From NCBI GenBank assembly GCA_902766885.1, contig CACXFS010000020.1:1-35684 (forward strand): 35,684 bases of DNA, in the 5' to 3' direction. Source of the DNA: an uncultured Ruminococcus sp. Lineage in GTDB: Bacteria > Bacillota > Clostridia > Oscillospirales > Acutalibacteraceae. The notes beneath the pieces are model-generated. The model was not told where the DNA came from. It ran no database searches and worked only from the letters and a program-made list of their open reading frames with translations. Below, piece after piece: positions 4,679 through 12,674 of this stretch (position 1 is the first letter of the stretch; each line of letters opens with the position of its first letter). A program made the position numbers and the translations under genes.

Positions 4679-5458
4679 TTAAATTTTCTTCTTGATTTCT
4701 GCGGTAAGCTTCTTAATGAAGTTGTCGCCTGCAATACCATTCTGGTCATAGTCCCACTTTTTGAGCAAGCCGTTGACTGCCTTTTCTGTGCCGTCGCCAA
4801 ATGCTCCGTTTTCATCAACGCCCTGATTGTGGATTTTTAATGTTTTAGCGAGCAGGAGTAACTCCTTGATTGCAAGCACTCCGTCCGAGGTCTGACCTTT
4901 CTTGTAACCCTGTGAATCAAGCACTTTTGCACCTGATTTATAGGTTACGCCGAAATAAGAGCAGAGTCCCTTACAGATAGCTTCGCCGATATTAGTGGTA
5001 TTATTGCAAATCCAATCCGAGCCTGTCTTTGTATCGTGGAATTCAACCTCAACGTAAATCGTCAGCGCATTAGGCACGTTGATTTCGTAAAGGTCTGTTT
5101 TATACGTCAAACTATCGGCTGTACCGGGCGAAATCGGACCGAGTGCATTGAGCACCGCCTGTCCTGCGTTTTTTCTTGCACTGTCGAGCACGAATATTCT
5201 TGTTCCGCCTGTAATCTTGCCGTTGCAGGCGTTTGTGTGAATAGGCATATGAATATCAGCCTTGAAGTTATCGGACTCATTGCAACGATTCTGCATACTG
5301 TCGCCCGACTTTCCGACCTTTACCTCAAATCCACAGCGTTTGAGTGCCGTTGCCGTTGCGCTTGCGATTTTATCGCACTGTGCCATTTCGTTTGTGTTGC
5401 CCGTTGCGTAAGTATTGCTGTACTGATTTGACGGACTTAAATAGATTTTCTTTGACAT
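4679..5458 (-). CDS. N-acetylmuramoyl-L-alanine amidase (Amidase_3-like) endolysin
   Basis: A 259-aa lysin. Residues 1-175 resemble the zinc amidase_3 fold: E24 in GNTNE, H74 in HTNACNG and the EFH triad (140-142). The first zinc ligand usually seen in an xPGHGG motif is replaced by SPSNQ at 8-12. This variant appears in other gut Firmicutes sequences, so it may be a divergent subfamily and not a dead enzyme. Residues about 180-259 resemble a peptidoglycan-binding domain (ENGAFGDGTEKAVNGLLKKW). Substrate: the amide bond between MurNAc and the stem peptide. ATG 5458 uses the GAGGT embedded in the end of the holin gene 3 nt upstream, so the two should be translationally coupled. Confidence 0.85.
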   Translation of the reverse strand: MSKKIYLSPSNQYSNTYATGNTNEMAQCDKIASATATALKRCGFEVKVGKSGDSMQNRCNESDNFKADIHMPIHTNACNGKITGGTRIFVLDSARKNAGQAVLNALGPISPGTADSLTYKTDLYEINVPNALTIYVEVEFHDTKTGSDWICNNTTNIGEAICKGLCSYFGVTYKSGAKVLDSQGYKKGQTSDGVLAIKELLLLAKTLKIHNQGVDENGAFGDGTEKAVNGLLKKWDYDQNGIAGDNFIKKLTAEIKKKI

Positions 5459-5460
5459 AA

Positions 5461-5673
5461 TTAAACCTCGCTTTCTGATACTTCGGGCAAGCCTGCAGCG
5501 CTTGTCAGTACTGACAAAATTCCTGCAAGCAGACTTGCAGAGCCTACTGCAATCCAGTTTACGTCTGACATTACGGCTGATACACCGATTGTCGCAATTG
5601 CCGTCTGTGCTACGGTCTTAATTGCTCTGACTGCTGTAGCTTTCGCCCACTGTTTTGTAAAAATCTTTTTCAT
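5461..5673 (-). CDS. Holin, r1t-like, 70 aa
   Basis: A small membrane protein with two hydrophobic segments: about residues 16-36 (IKTVAQTAIATIGVSAVMS) and 40-62 (WIAVGSASLLAGILSVLTSA). The basic N-terminus MKKIFTKQWAKATAVRAIKT and the NWIAVGSA...LSVLTSAAGLP stretch fit the r1t holin family. It makes membrane holes at lysis so the two signal-less lysins reach the wall. ATG 5673 has AAAGGACG upstream. It is immediately followed by the amidase gene. The tail ESEV is shared with two neighbouring, unrelated genes because those codons carry the next ribosome binding site. Confidence 0.9.
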   Translation of the reverse strand: MKKIFTKQWAKATAVRAIKTVAQTAIATIGVSAVMSDVNWIAVGSASLLAGILSVLTSAAGLPEVSESEV

Positions 5674-5691
5674 AGTAATTTCGTCCTTTCT

Positions 5692-5934
5692 TTATTTATG
5701 ATATTCTTCAAGGTCTTCAATTCTGTGATTAGCTACCTTGATTTCTTCGTCGATTACAGCGGTATGCTGTTCGAGCTTGTATGTACGCTCAATAAGATTA
5801 TTATGCTTGTCAACCTTTTTCTCGAGCTGTTCGATACGATAATTTGACAATTTAGTATTTATAAAAATACCTGCAAACGTACCGAGCGCAGAGCCTGCAA
5901 GCGTGATGAGCGATACTATAATTTCTGTTGCCAC
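5692..5934 (-). CDS. XhlA-like membrane-anchored coiled-coil protein, 80 aa
   Basis: One N-terminal membrane segment (about 4-26: EIIVSLITLAGSALGTFAGIF) followed by a long charged coiled coil (IEQLEKKVDKHNNLIERTY). This is the layout of XhlA/haemolysin-like and related small proteins found before holins in Firmicutes prophages. It probably assists lysis or links the membrane to cell-wall or tail parts. The start is GTG 5934, placed 9 nt after the GAGGT at the end of the previous gene; no ATG is nearby. The r1t-like gene downstream is the better holin candidate. Confidence 0.75.
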   Translation of the reverse strand: MATEIIVSLITLAGSALGTFAGIFINTKLSNYRIEQLEKKVDKHNNLIERTYKLEQHTAVIDEEIKVANHRIEDLEEYHK

Positions 5935-5939
5935 TTTTT

Positions 5940-6143
5940 TTACACCTCGCTTTCTATGGGTTCGGGGAGCGGAGTATTACGGTCGATAGCCTTGTAATTT
6001 TCGGGGTTGTCCTCTTTGCCTAAAAACATAAACTCTGCTCTGTCTGTCTCGGTTGCAACGTCTGTTATGACATTGTTTTCGGTGTCAAGCGGAGTTAAAA
6101 GCCTTACTCCGCTGATAAATGGTATTACCTGTAAGCCGTCCAT
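5940..6143 (-). CDS. Small hypothetical protein, 67 aa
   Basis: ATG 6143 follows AAGGAGG. The product is acidic and proline-containing (FISGVRLLTPLDTENNV; RNTPLPEPIESEV), with no membrane segment. It sits between the LRR adhesion protein and the lysis cassette, where XkdX-like or baseplate accessory proteins are often encoded, but I do not recognise the family. Its ESEV end carries the ribosome binding site of the next gene. Confidence 0.65.
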   Translation of the reverse strand: MDGLQVIPFISGVRLLTPLDTENNVITDVATETDRAEFMFLGKEDNPENYKAIDRNTPLPEPIESEV

Positions 6144-6155
6144 ATTTTAGCCTCC

Positions 6156-6983
6156 TTATGCTAATGTCCAATTCTTATTTGTTGCTATTGCAATTTGTTC
6201 ATCTGTTAGTTTCTCAACGTTTTTAGGTCCTATAGTCAACACTAATGCGGTCTGTCCTGTTCTATCGGCAAGTGCTTCAAATACTTTTACCCATTTTTCT
6301 GCGGTTTGAATAAATTTTGAAGCGTTAATTGCTACATCAAAGCCATTACCAACTTCTAACGTGCAAGTTTCATCATTGCTTCTAAGTCCTGACATGTTAT
6401 TGCTTACATTATAACAACCTGCACTTGTAATAGTTGAAGATAAGTAAATATAAGCATTTTCTTTAAATATACAGCCACCATAGTTAAAATAGTCGCTTGA
6501 TGGAAGAGCGGTAATACCTTCTTCAAAAATTAACTTTCCTCCTAGAAAACTATTAGGAAGGCTTTGTACAGTCATACTTGGTTTTACGACAAAATCACTT
6601 TCTATTTTATAAACACTATAAAAAGCAAGTGGTTTTATACTTGTTACACTGTCCGGTATTGTTATACTTGTTAAGCTTGAGCAATTCTGAAATGCTGCTT
6701 TACCTATACTTGTTACACTGTTTGGGATTATTACACTTGTTAATCTTGTGCAGTAACTAAATGCATAATCACCGATACTTGTAACACTGTTTGGAATAAC
6801 AAATTCAGTCATATCACGTTGAATTAAACTGATTAATGCGGTATCATCACCGCTTGTAATATCAGCTACTTTATTGATAAGAGAGGTTGTAGTTTCATCA
6901 GCCGTTGCCGTAACGCCTTTACTTGTCAGCATATCAGCAAGCTTTGCGTTAAGCTGTAAAAGCCTTTGTTTACTTTGCAACAA
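6156..6983 (-). CDS. BspA-like leucine-rich-repeat protein of the tail-tip region
   Basis: The N-terminus (LLQSKQRLLQLNAKLADMLTSKGV) is a phage-type attachment helix. About residues 55-125 hold LRR_5 (BspA-type) repeats: three copies of the pattern IP(N/D)SVTSI...AF..C..LTS, each about 23 residues. The remainder is beta-rich. BspA LRRs are surface adhesion modules of gut and oral bacteria, so a role in binding the cell surface or as a capped tail-fibre tip is likely. Start: GGAGG at 6993-6997 is 8 nt from TTG 6983; the GTG at 6992 abuts that site and is less likely. The start overlaps the end of the BppU gene by 14 nt, implying coupling. Confidence 0.8.
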   Translation of the reverse strand: MLQSKQRLLQLNAKLADMLTSKGVTATADETTTSLINKVADITSGDDTALISLIQRDMTEFVIPNSVTSIGDYAFSYCTRLTSVIIPNSVTSIGKAAFQNCSSLTSITIPDSVTSIKPLAFYSVYKIESDFVVKPSMTVQSLPNSFLGGKLIFEEGITALPSSDYFNYGGCIFKENAYIYLSSTITSAGCYNVSNNMSGLRSNDETCTLEVGNGFDVAINASKFIQTAEKWVKVFEALADRTGQTALVLTIGPKNVEKLTDEQIAIATNKNWTLA

Positions 6984-7842
6984 CGCTGTCACCTCCCAGA
7001 ATAGCCATTAATGAGCTGTCATACTCGTTAATAACGATGTTTGCAATCTCTGTTTTATCTGTGTCAGTTAAAACGTAGTCATTACCGTCTGAACCTGTCG
7101 CTCCTGTATCACCCTTGTCGCCTTTTTTGCCCTTTGCACCGACAACAGCACCCACATTAGCCGTTGAGCCGTCAGAGTATGTCAGTACAAGCTCGCCGTT
7201 TGCGTTTATTTCGGTGCTTGTAATTCCTCTGCCGTCTGCTCCGTCCTTACCGTCAATGCCATTCTCGCCGTCAATTCCGTCTTTTCCGTTGATACCGTCT
7301 TTACCATCTGCACCCTTTTCGCCTTTCAGACTTTCGAGCCATTCTTCAACCGTTCCCTCAAAACCGTTTTCAATGGCAATTTCATAGGCGGATTTGCCTT
7401 GTGATGTTTCGATACCCTCGGCAATGATTTTATTAACTTCTGCAATTTTGCTTTCAAGCAGAGTAAATTCGTCCTTGCTTTCGATTTCGGCAGTTTCGGG
7501 ACTTGGATAAACCTTAAAATCCACTCCAAAAAACTTTAACGTACCAGTTTCAAAATAAACCTCAATGTGTCCTTTTAAGTCGCCCCTTGCCGTAGTCATT
7601 TGCAGACTTAGCGGCAAGAGGATTTTATTGTCCTTGATTTCGCAGGCGTTGCCGATAATCTTTCCGTCCGATTTTGTGCCGACATAAGCGGCGCCTGTGC
7701 AGTCGGACAGGTCAATCGGGATGTTTCCGTTTAAAGGCTTAAACCTAAACACCTTAACTCCGTGCTCATAGCCTGTTACTTTTTCGCACTTGTAATTATC
7801 TTTAGTACAATCAATTGTTAAATCTCTGTAAACTACAGACAT
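6970..7842 (-). CDS. BppU-like baseplate/receptor-binding protein with collagen-like stalk
   Basis: A 290-aa protein. Residues 1-120 look like the BppU N-terminal domain that plugs into the baseplate (YRDLTIDCTKDNYKCEKVTG; FKPLNGNIPIDLSDCT). A linker with GKSAYEIAIENGFEGTVEEW, a motif found in many phage fibres, follows. Residues about 172-250 are Gly-X-Y collagen-like (GEKGADGKDGINGKDG and GKKGDKGDTGATG), forming a trimeric stalk interrupted by a small beta domain. ATG 7842 lies just downstream of the long tail fibre gene. It probably connects the baseplate to host-binding elements, together with the LRR protein that follows. Confidence 0.85.
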   Translation of the reverse strand: MSVVYRDLTIDCTKDNYKCEKVTGYEHGVKVFRFKPLNGNIPIDLSDCTGAAYVGTKSDGKIIGNACEIKDNKILLPLSLQMTTARGDLKGHIEVYFETGTLKFFGVDFKVYPSPETAEIESKDEFTLLESKIAEVNKIIAEGIETSQGKSAYEIAIENGFEGTVEEWLESLKGEKGADGKDGINGKDGIDGENGIDGKDGADGRGITSTEINANGELVLTYSDGSTANVGAVVGAKGKKGDKGDTGATGSDGNDYVLTDTDKTEIANIVINEYDSSLMAILGGDSVVAK

Positions 7843-7845
7843 ACT

Positions 7846-10128
7846 TTACACCCCCCTATACATCGTAAGGTTACCGCCCTGATACTCCGTGCCGATAAAG
7901 GTTCTACCGTCCTCGGTTGACAAAACACTGCATACTTTTGTCGCTCCTGTGTCAAGATTGCCTAAGAACTTAGGTTCGGCAGGGTTAGCCAAAGACCAAA
8001 CCGATATGCCTTTATCAAACATATCCATTACAAGATGATTTTTTGTTATTGCAACACTTTGCGGTGACGGCTCACCGCCAACATTAGCTGTCCTGCTCTC
8101 ATTAGGGATTTTATAAAAATTGACTTTAACTCGGTTTATATCTGATACATCTACGACGGCTACACCCTGCATTGTATTGTTAAAATCAGTCATACGCGCA
8201 GGGTGAGGAGCAACTGAACAATATATGTATGGATATTTACAAACAAGTCCCATTGCATGCAGATAGGCAGTATCACCGTGTTGCCATAACTCCCTTAAAT
8301 CACCGGAGTAAACACAAATAGGGTATGTCGGGTCGTTTAAATTATAAATTTTAAGCAAGTGACGGTCATAACCTGCTATCGCAAGATAAACCGTTGTACC
8401 ATCCGTGTAAAAAGCAGGCTGCTGAAACTCTGTATTATCTGTTGCAGACTGCGCTCTGTTATCGCATTTATATAATAACGTCGGATTCTCGGGAGTTGTT
8501 GATATGTCGTATAAAAGCCAACCGCCAAGCTGTTGAGTAACGCATAGATATTTATTGTTGTACGTTGCCGCATTATGTGATTTGCCGTAATATCTTGTGC
8601 CTCTTCCGTCACCGGGGTCGTAAGGCTCACGAGGATATACAATTGGTGAGTAATTCGATAGCGAAAAATCAGATAGATTGATTATGTCCAAATAACCACC
8701 TACATCTTCATCACTAAACGACGTTCCTGTTCCGCCTTTCGTGTCACGGTAAGGAACATATAAGTAGCCATTTCCTACCGCCATACCTCTCGGATATGTT
8801 TTAGCGTGTCCGCCGATTGTTTTAATATTTTCAGGAGCAGATTCAATTCCAATGTCGCACTTTGTTACTGCTCTATTAGTTGCGTGGCAATTATATAAAT
8901 ATCGTCCGTCAACATATAAAGCTCTTGTGTTATCGCCATCGGGGAGTAACATACATTGTGGTAATGTATTTACTGTTTCCTGTAATTTTGTTTTTACATC
9001 ATCTGCAAGTTTGTCAAATGTAACTGCTTTGTCTGCGATATTATCAGTTCCAACTGCTCCTGCGGTATTGTCCAATTTGTTATTTAAGGCAATTTTAACT
9101 GGTGTATCATAAACAATAGCTGACAACTTATATACAGATAGTGGAATAGCCGTACTACCTGTTATATAAGAGTTAATGCCTGCATATTTTGCTCCAACGG
9201 GTACGGTTATTTCCTCGTCAATATAATCAGTTGAAATAGCCCCATACCCATCTAAAAAGGTATAACTTTCGCCTTGCGCCGTTCCCTCAACGTAAGCATA
9301 GTCAGAGTAAAAAGTAACAAGATAAGGGGATGCAGAACTTGTTCGTGCGGAAACTTTAAGCTTGTCGCCACCCGTAACAGGAATTAATGCACCGCTGTAT
9401 TTATCTGAAATAATTTTTTTACCTGTACTATTAAAGAAAAACCCCCCTGTTTTCGCTGTGTCAACTAAAGCGTTTACCCAATTTTGAGTAGCTGTCATAT
9501 ATAACATATCTTTAACATCATTGTTGAGCTTTTCTTCTGTAACTGTTTCATTTTGCAGATGGTTTGTACTAATCTGATTTTGTGCAATGTTTGTGCTACG
9601 TACGGCGTCCGGCGCAAGCTTAAGCGCAGTAATTGCACCAGTAGCAATTTTATCAGATGTTACCGCCTTGTTTGCAATATTGTCGGTTGTTACAGCGCCC
9701 GACGCATTGTCAAGCTTGCCTGATAAAGCCTCGTCAACCTCGTTATAATCATAATAAAACTCATTAAGATAATTGATTGACGGATAATTAGCGTTCTCGT
9801 CTGTGATTTTGCTTCTATCCGCAACCTTATTACCGATATTTTCACCGTCGGTTATGCCGTAGCCTGCAAGGGTTGTTGCTTTATCAGGCTTTTTGTTAAG
9901 AGCCGTATCGACCTCTGTTTTTGTATAAACACTATCTTTTTCTGCTTTTTTCGCAAGTGCAGTGTCTGTTTCGGTTTTATTGTCCTTAACAGTTTTCTCT
10001 ACAGCTGTCACACCGTCGGTTGCCGCCGCTATGCCGTCCTCAATATGATTAAGCGTTGCGGCGTTCAGTGCAGGAGGACTGCCGTTTACAAAATTAAGTT
10101 TTTCATACTGTGTCACTTTCAATTTCAT
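7846..10128 (-). CDS. Tail fibre with C-terminal LVIVD-like beta-propeller, 760 aa
   Basis: The N-terminus (TQYEKLNFVNGSPPALNAAT, then LNHIEDGI) is a standard Firmicutes fibre attachment end. Residues about 40-230 are shaft repeats (TDNIANKAVTSDKI), then a carbohydrate-module-like beta domain (about 235-345). The last 370 residues hold repeated blades such as GYLDIINLSDFS, GWLLYDISTTPENP, GVAVVDVSDINR and GISVWSLANPAEP. These are LVIVD-type propeller repeats (Asp-Ile/Val-Ser...Pro). A propeller at a fibre tip suggests host recognition. ATG 10128 abuts its AAAGGA; TTG 10122 is better spaced and is the main alternative. The start overlaps the upstream gene by 26 nt. Confidence 0.85.
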   Translation of the reverse strand: MKLKVTQYEKLNFVNGSPPALNAATLNHIEDGIAAATDGVTAVEKTVKDNKTETDTALAKKAEKDSVYTKTEVDTALNKKPDKATTLAGYGITDGENIGNKVADRSKITDENANYPSINYLNEFYYDYNEVDEALSGKLDNASGAVTTDNIANKAVTSDKIATGAITALKLAPDAVRSTNIAQNQISTNHLQNETVTEEKLNNDVKDMLYMTATQNWVNALVDTAKTGGFFFNSTGKKIISDKYSGALIPVTGGDKLKVSARTSSASPYLVTFYSDYAYVEGTAQGESYTFLDGYGAISTDYIDEEITVPVGAKYAGINSYITGSTAIPLSVYKLSAIVYDTPVKIALNNKLDNTAGAVGTDNIADKAVTFDKLADDVKTKLQETVNTLPQCMLLPDGDNTRALYVDGRYLYNCHATNRAVTKCDIGIESAPENIKTIGGHAKTYPRGMAVGNGYLYVPYRDTKGGTGTSFSDEDVGGYLDIINLSDFSLSNYSPIVYPREPYDPGDGRGTRYYGKSHNAATYNNKYLCVTQQLGGWLLYDISTTPENPTLLYKCDNRAQSATDNTEFQQPAFYTDGTTVYLAIAGYDRHLLKIYNLNDPTYPICVYSGDLRELWQHGDTAYLHAMGLVCKYPYIYCSVAPHPARMTDFNNTMQGVAVVDVSDINRVKVNFYKIPNESRTANVGGEPSPQSVAITKNHLVMDMFDKGISVWSLANPAEPKFLGNLDTGATKVCSVLSTEDGRTFIGTEYQGGNLTMYRGV

Positions 10129-11365
10129 CCTTTCCGATAAATTCTGTTCCTTGCGCTTTCAGCGTAACACGCATACCGTTTATGCCTTTTATTGTCCGCT
10201 CAAAAACAAAGCTTTCGACTGTTTCCGTGTCATCATAGCCAGTTTTGATTTTTACCTTATCGCCAGGTTCAAGCCACCACCGAGCGAAAACGTCGGCGGA
10301 AAACGGACGGTAAGAGTACAAATCATAAAATATGTAGTTTTTTATTGTGCCGCTGTTATTCTGAAAAAAAGCACTAACAAACTCGCTTACATCACTGCAA
10401 CAGCTTGTAATGATGTTATCCGAAACATACCAGCTTTGTCGGTCAGTCGAAAAGCCATAATCGTAATTTTGGTCTTTATTATATTTAAACCTTATTCGGT
10501 TAATCGGACGTGTTGTGTATTCCTCAAAGCTCAAATCCGCATATGCGATAATTTCTTCGTCAACAGGCTTTTTCTCGGTTGATGAAGCCGTATTAGCTTG
10601 CTTGTATAATGTCGTCAGTTTCAATTTGCCTGTAGGTGACATTATAGCAAAGCAAGCGTTAAGCTCGCAGTAAGCTTTGAGCAAATCGGTTACAACCATA
10701 TTGTCCTTGACAACGCTTTTAACAGTGTCATAGTCCATTTTTAAAATTTTTAAGTCATTAAAGCCTAAAGGAATTTCATCGTAACTAATATCGCTGTTTG
10801 TGAGTGATTCAAAATGACTGAGCGTTGTAAAAGCAAGATTTCTTAATGTAGCGTCTTTTTTAGTGACAGTATATTGCACATATCCTAAAAACCAAGTAGC
10901 GCATTTAGTCTGCGACATCAGGTACATCTCGTCATAGGCAATTATTTCCTTAACCGACCTGTTTTTTTGACGAAGTGAGCTGTCAATCGTTCCGCTGAAT
11001 ATCTGCGTTTCTATTGTAGCTTTCTGCGGACCCGGGAATAAATCGTCTGACGGATAGAGCGTATCGGACGGAAACAGTTCGCCTGTAGAATAAGTCTGCC
11101 TGATAAAGACGTTAATCCTCTTGTTATTGAGTGCCTGCTCAATTCCGACAACCTGAATTGTAAGCTGTCCTGCGATGCAACCGCCGAGAACAAACTCCTT
11201 TTCATCGCAGATAGAGTGCTTCAATTCAAAACTTTCAGCAATAATATTACTGCTCCCTATTTCGCTTATTTCGCCCTCTACGGCGTTTGGAAAACGAATG
11301 ATAATTTCCCTGTGTATGCTGTTTTCGAGCAACAGGGGCTTTATTTCGTTAGGTATTGATAACAT
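10103..11365 (-). CDS. Tail-tip/baseplate protein, 420 aa
   Basis: The start is ATG 11365 with AGGGGGC upstream, 10 nt after the previous stop; an upstream extension to 11428 lies inside the preceding gene and has no ribosome binding site. The protein begins MLSIPNEIKPLLLENSIHRE, typical of Clostridia phage tail proteins that initiate the tail tip. The body is beta-rich (FELKHSICDEKEFVLGG; TTRPINRIRFKYNKDQ) and ends with WWLEPGDKVKIKTGYDDTE and RTIKGINGMRVTLKAQG, as in baseplate hub-type proteins. It lies between the Dit-like 135-aa gene and the fibre, the position of a hub or Tal component. No peptidase motif is evident. Confidence 0.75.
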   Translation of the reverse strand: MLSIPNEIKPLLLENSIHREIIIRFPNAVEGEISEIGSSNIIAESFELKHSICDEKEFVLGGCIAGQLTIQVVGIEQALNNKRINVFIRQTYSTGELFPSDTLYPSDDLFPGPQKATIETQIFSGTIDSSLRQKNRSVKEIIAYDEMYLMSQTKCATWFLGYVQYTVTKKDATLRNLAFTTLSHFESLTNSDISYDEIPLGFNDLKILKMDYDTVKSVVKDNMVVTDLLKAYCELNACFAIMSPTGKLKLTTLYKQANTASSTEKKPVDEEIIAYADLSFEEYTTRPINRIRFKYNKDQNYDYGFSTDRQSWYVSDNIITSCCSDVSEFVSAFFQNNSGTIKNYIFYDLYSYRPFSADVFARWWLEPGDKVKIKTGYDDTETVESFVFERTIKGINGMRVTLKAQGTEFIGKDEIESDTV

Positions 11366-11375
11366 ATAAAGCCCC

Positions 11376-11780
11376 CTAATACTCGATAAGCTCAACAGAT
11401 ATAGGATTGTATCTGATGTCCGTTTCATCAGCGTCTATGACCTGATATTCAATATCGGGGATATAGAAATAAGAGGTCTTATAGTTGTTGATTTCGTCGT
11501 CCCAGAACGTTACAAGGCACTTTCTCTGCACCTCGTTTTCAATGCTGAGATTGATAATATTCTGAAAAGCAATCTTTTCATTTAAATGCAGAATGTGAGT
11601 TGAAAACTTAATGCTTGTCTTGCCGTTCGGGAGCGTTGAACGCTGTAAATAGCCTGTGTTGTCACGTTCCGCACTGCTTTCAAGCCTTTGGTCGGGAGTT
11701 GAAGAATACTCGGTAAAATAGCCGTTCGGCATTATTTTGTTGCCGAATTTCAGCAGATAGCCTTTGTAGTTGTTCGCCAT
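11376..11780 (-). CDS. Tail protein, DUF6711-like, 134 aa
   Basis: The sequence (MANNYKGYLLKFGNKIMPNG; KCLVTFWDDEINNYKTSYFY; ending NPISVELIEY) fits a family I recall as DUF6711, small phage proteins encoded between the tape measure protein and the tail-tip protein. It is probably a distal-tail or tail-tip component. ATG 11780 is preferred over TTG 11783 because GAGGT lies 6-7 nt upstream. The 114-nt gap upstream of it holds two terminators of the cargo gene, so it must be transcribed by read-through or antitermination. Confidence 0.75.
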   Translation of the reverse strand: MANNYKGYLLKFGNKIMPNGYFTEYSSTPDQRLESSAERDNTGYLQRSTLPNGKTSIKFSTHILHLNEKIAFQNIINLSIENEVQRKCLVTFWDDEINNYKTSYFYIPDIEYQVIDADETDIRYNPISVELIEY

Positions 11781-11806
11781 CAATGCACCTCGTTTCTAAA
11801 AATGGG

Positions 11807-11840
11807 TATAAAAACAGCGCACACTCCGAAGAATGTACGC
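11807..11840 (-). terminator. Rho-independent terminator downstream of the cargo gene
   Basis: On the minus strand GCGTACA pairs with TGTGCGC (arms 11834-11840 and 11817-11823) and is followed by TGTTTTTATA. It is the second of two hairpins after the gene at 11895-12632. Confidence 0.7.
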
Positions 11841-11853
11841 TTTATAAAAATTT

Positions 11854-11890
11854 TTGCAAAACTACAGCCACCCCGTTTGGAGGTGGCTGT
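11854..11890 (-). terminator. Terminator hairpin immediately after the cargo gene
   Basis: ACAGCCACC and GGTGGCTGT (11864-11872 and 11882-11890) form a perfect 9-bp stem, followed on the minus strand by AGTTTTGCAAAAATTTTT. It starts 5 nt after the stop of the gene at 11895. With 11807-11840 it forms a double terminator. Confidence 0.7.
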
Positions 11891-11894
11891 AAAT

Positions 11895-12632
11895 TTAGTT
11901 ATTAAGCTCGTAGTATTTAATATCAATTTTTGGAAGTGAAACATTATTTCCTAAAACAGTTTCGTATGTATAATTTCCGTCACAAGTGCCCCAGAAAGTA
12001 ATAACATCATCTTCAAGGAGTTTGTCCTCACCATCGGGAATTTCCACTGTAGCAAAAATTGTGTCAGTCCACATTACATCATCAATGTATTCAAACTCTT
12101 CTTTTGTAATATTGATTCTTAAATCAACCGTATCACCCCAAGCAGATTCCTGCACCTGAATGATTTCACCCGTGAGCTTGTAATTATTGCCTTTGTATTT
12201 ATCGGGATTTCTTGATAAAGTCTTAAAGTCAATAGTATCGCAACTGTCTTTAAACTCTTTTTCAACTTTCTTCGGGTCCTCAGTAGGCTTTTCGGTGGTC
12301 GGCTCAACCGTAGTCGGTTCTTCCGTTGTAACTTCTTCTGCCGTAGTTTCAACAACTGTTGCGGCTGTCTGCGTTTTGCCTTTTTTATCGGTATTTTTTT
12401 CATTTGAAATACCTATGGCAAATACCACTACAAAAGCAACAACTATAATCACCCAGAACCACCATTGCTTGTAAATCTTCTTTTTAGGATGCTGTGGACT
12501 TCCAAAATTCGGTTGCATAGGCGCAGATTGAGGTGCAGAAACTGGCGTTTTCTGATGTTCAACTGGAGCGCCGCAACCGTCACAAAACTTTGCGCTCTCT
12601 TTTAATTCGTTTCCACAATGTTGACATTTCAT
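11895..12632 (-). CDS. Cargo (moron): zinc-ribbon membrane protein with extracellular domain, 245 aa
   Basis: Domains in order: a zinc ribbon with C3/C6 and C17/C20; a Pro/Gln-rich stretch; one membrane segment (about 57-75, WWFWVIIVVAFVVVFAIG); a Thr/Glu/Pro-rich spacer (TTEEPTTVEPTTEKPTEDP); and an acidic beta-rich C-terminal domain (about 125-245) with an OB-like pattern (YKGNNYKLTGEIIQVQESAW). It is a bacterial-type protein, not a tail part, anchored with its C-terminal domain probably outside. The start is ATG 12632 with AAAGGAGAG; the in-frame upstream extension runs through the promoter. It sits between the tape measure and distal-tail genes with its own promoter (12675-12703) and two terminators, so it can be expressed in the lysogen. 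Its function is unknown; surface modification, sensing or superinfection exclusion are guesses. Confidence 0.85.
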   Translation of the reverse strand: MKCQHCGNELKESAKFCDGCGAPVEHQKTPVSAPQSAPMQPNFGSPQHPKKKIYKQWWFWVIIVVAFVVVFAIGISNEKNTDKKGKTQTAATVVETTAEEVTTEEPTTVEPTTEKPTEDPKKVEKEFKDSCDTIDFKTLSRNPDKYKGNNYKLTGEIIQVQESAWGDTVDLRINITKEEFEYIDDVMWTDTIFATVEIPDGEDKLLEDDVITFWGTCDGNYTYETVLGNNVSLPKIDIKYYELNN

Positions 12633-12674
12633 AAAAATCTCTCCTTTATTGTTACATAAAATAACTTTACAAAC

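Noticed and set aside
6156-10128. Diversity-generating retroelement acting on the fibre or LRR genes
   Set aside because: No reverse transcriptase, accessory gene or template repeat is visible in the window.
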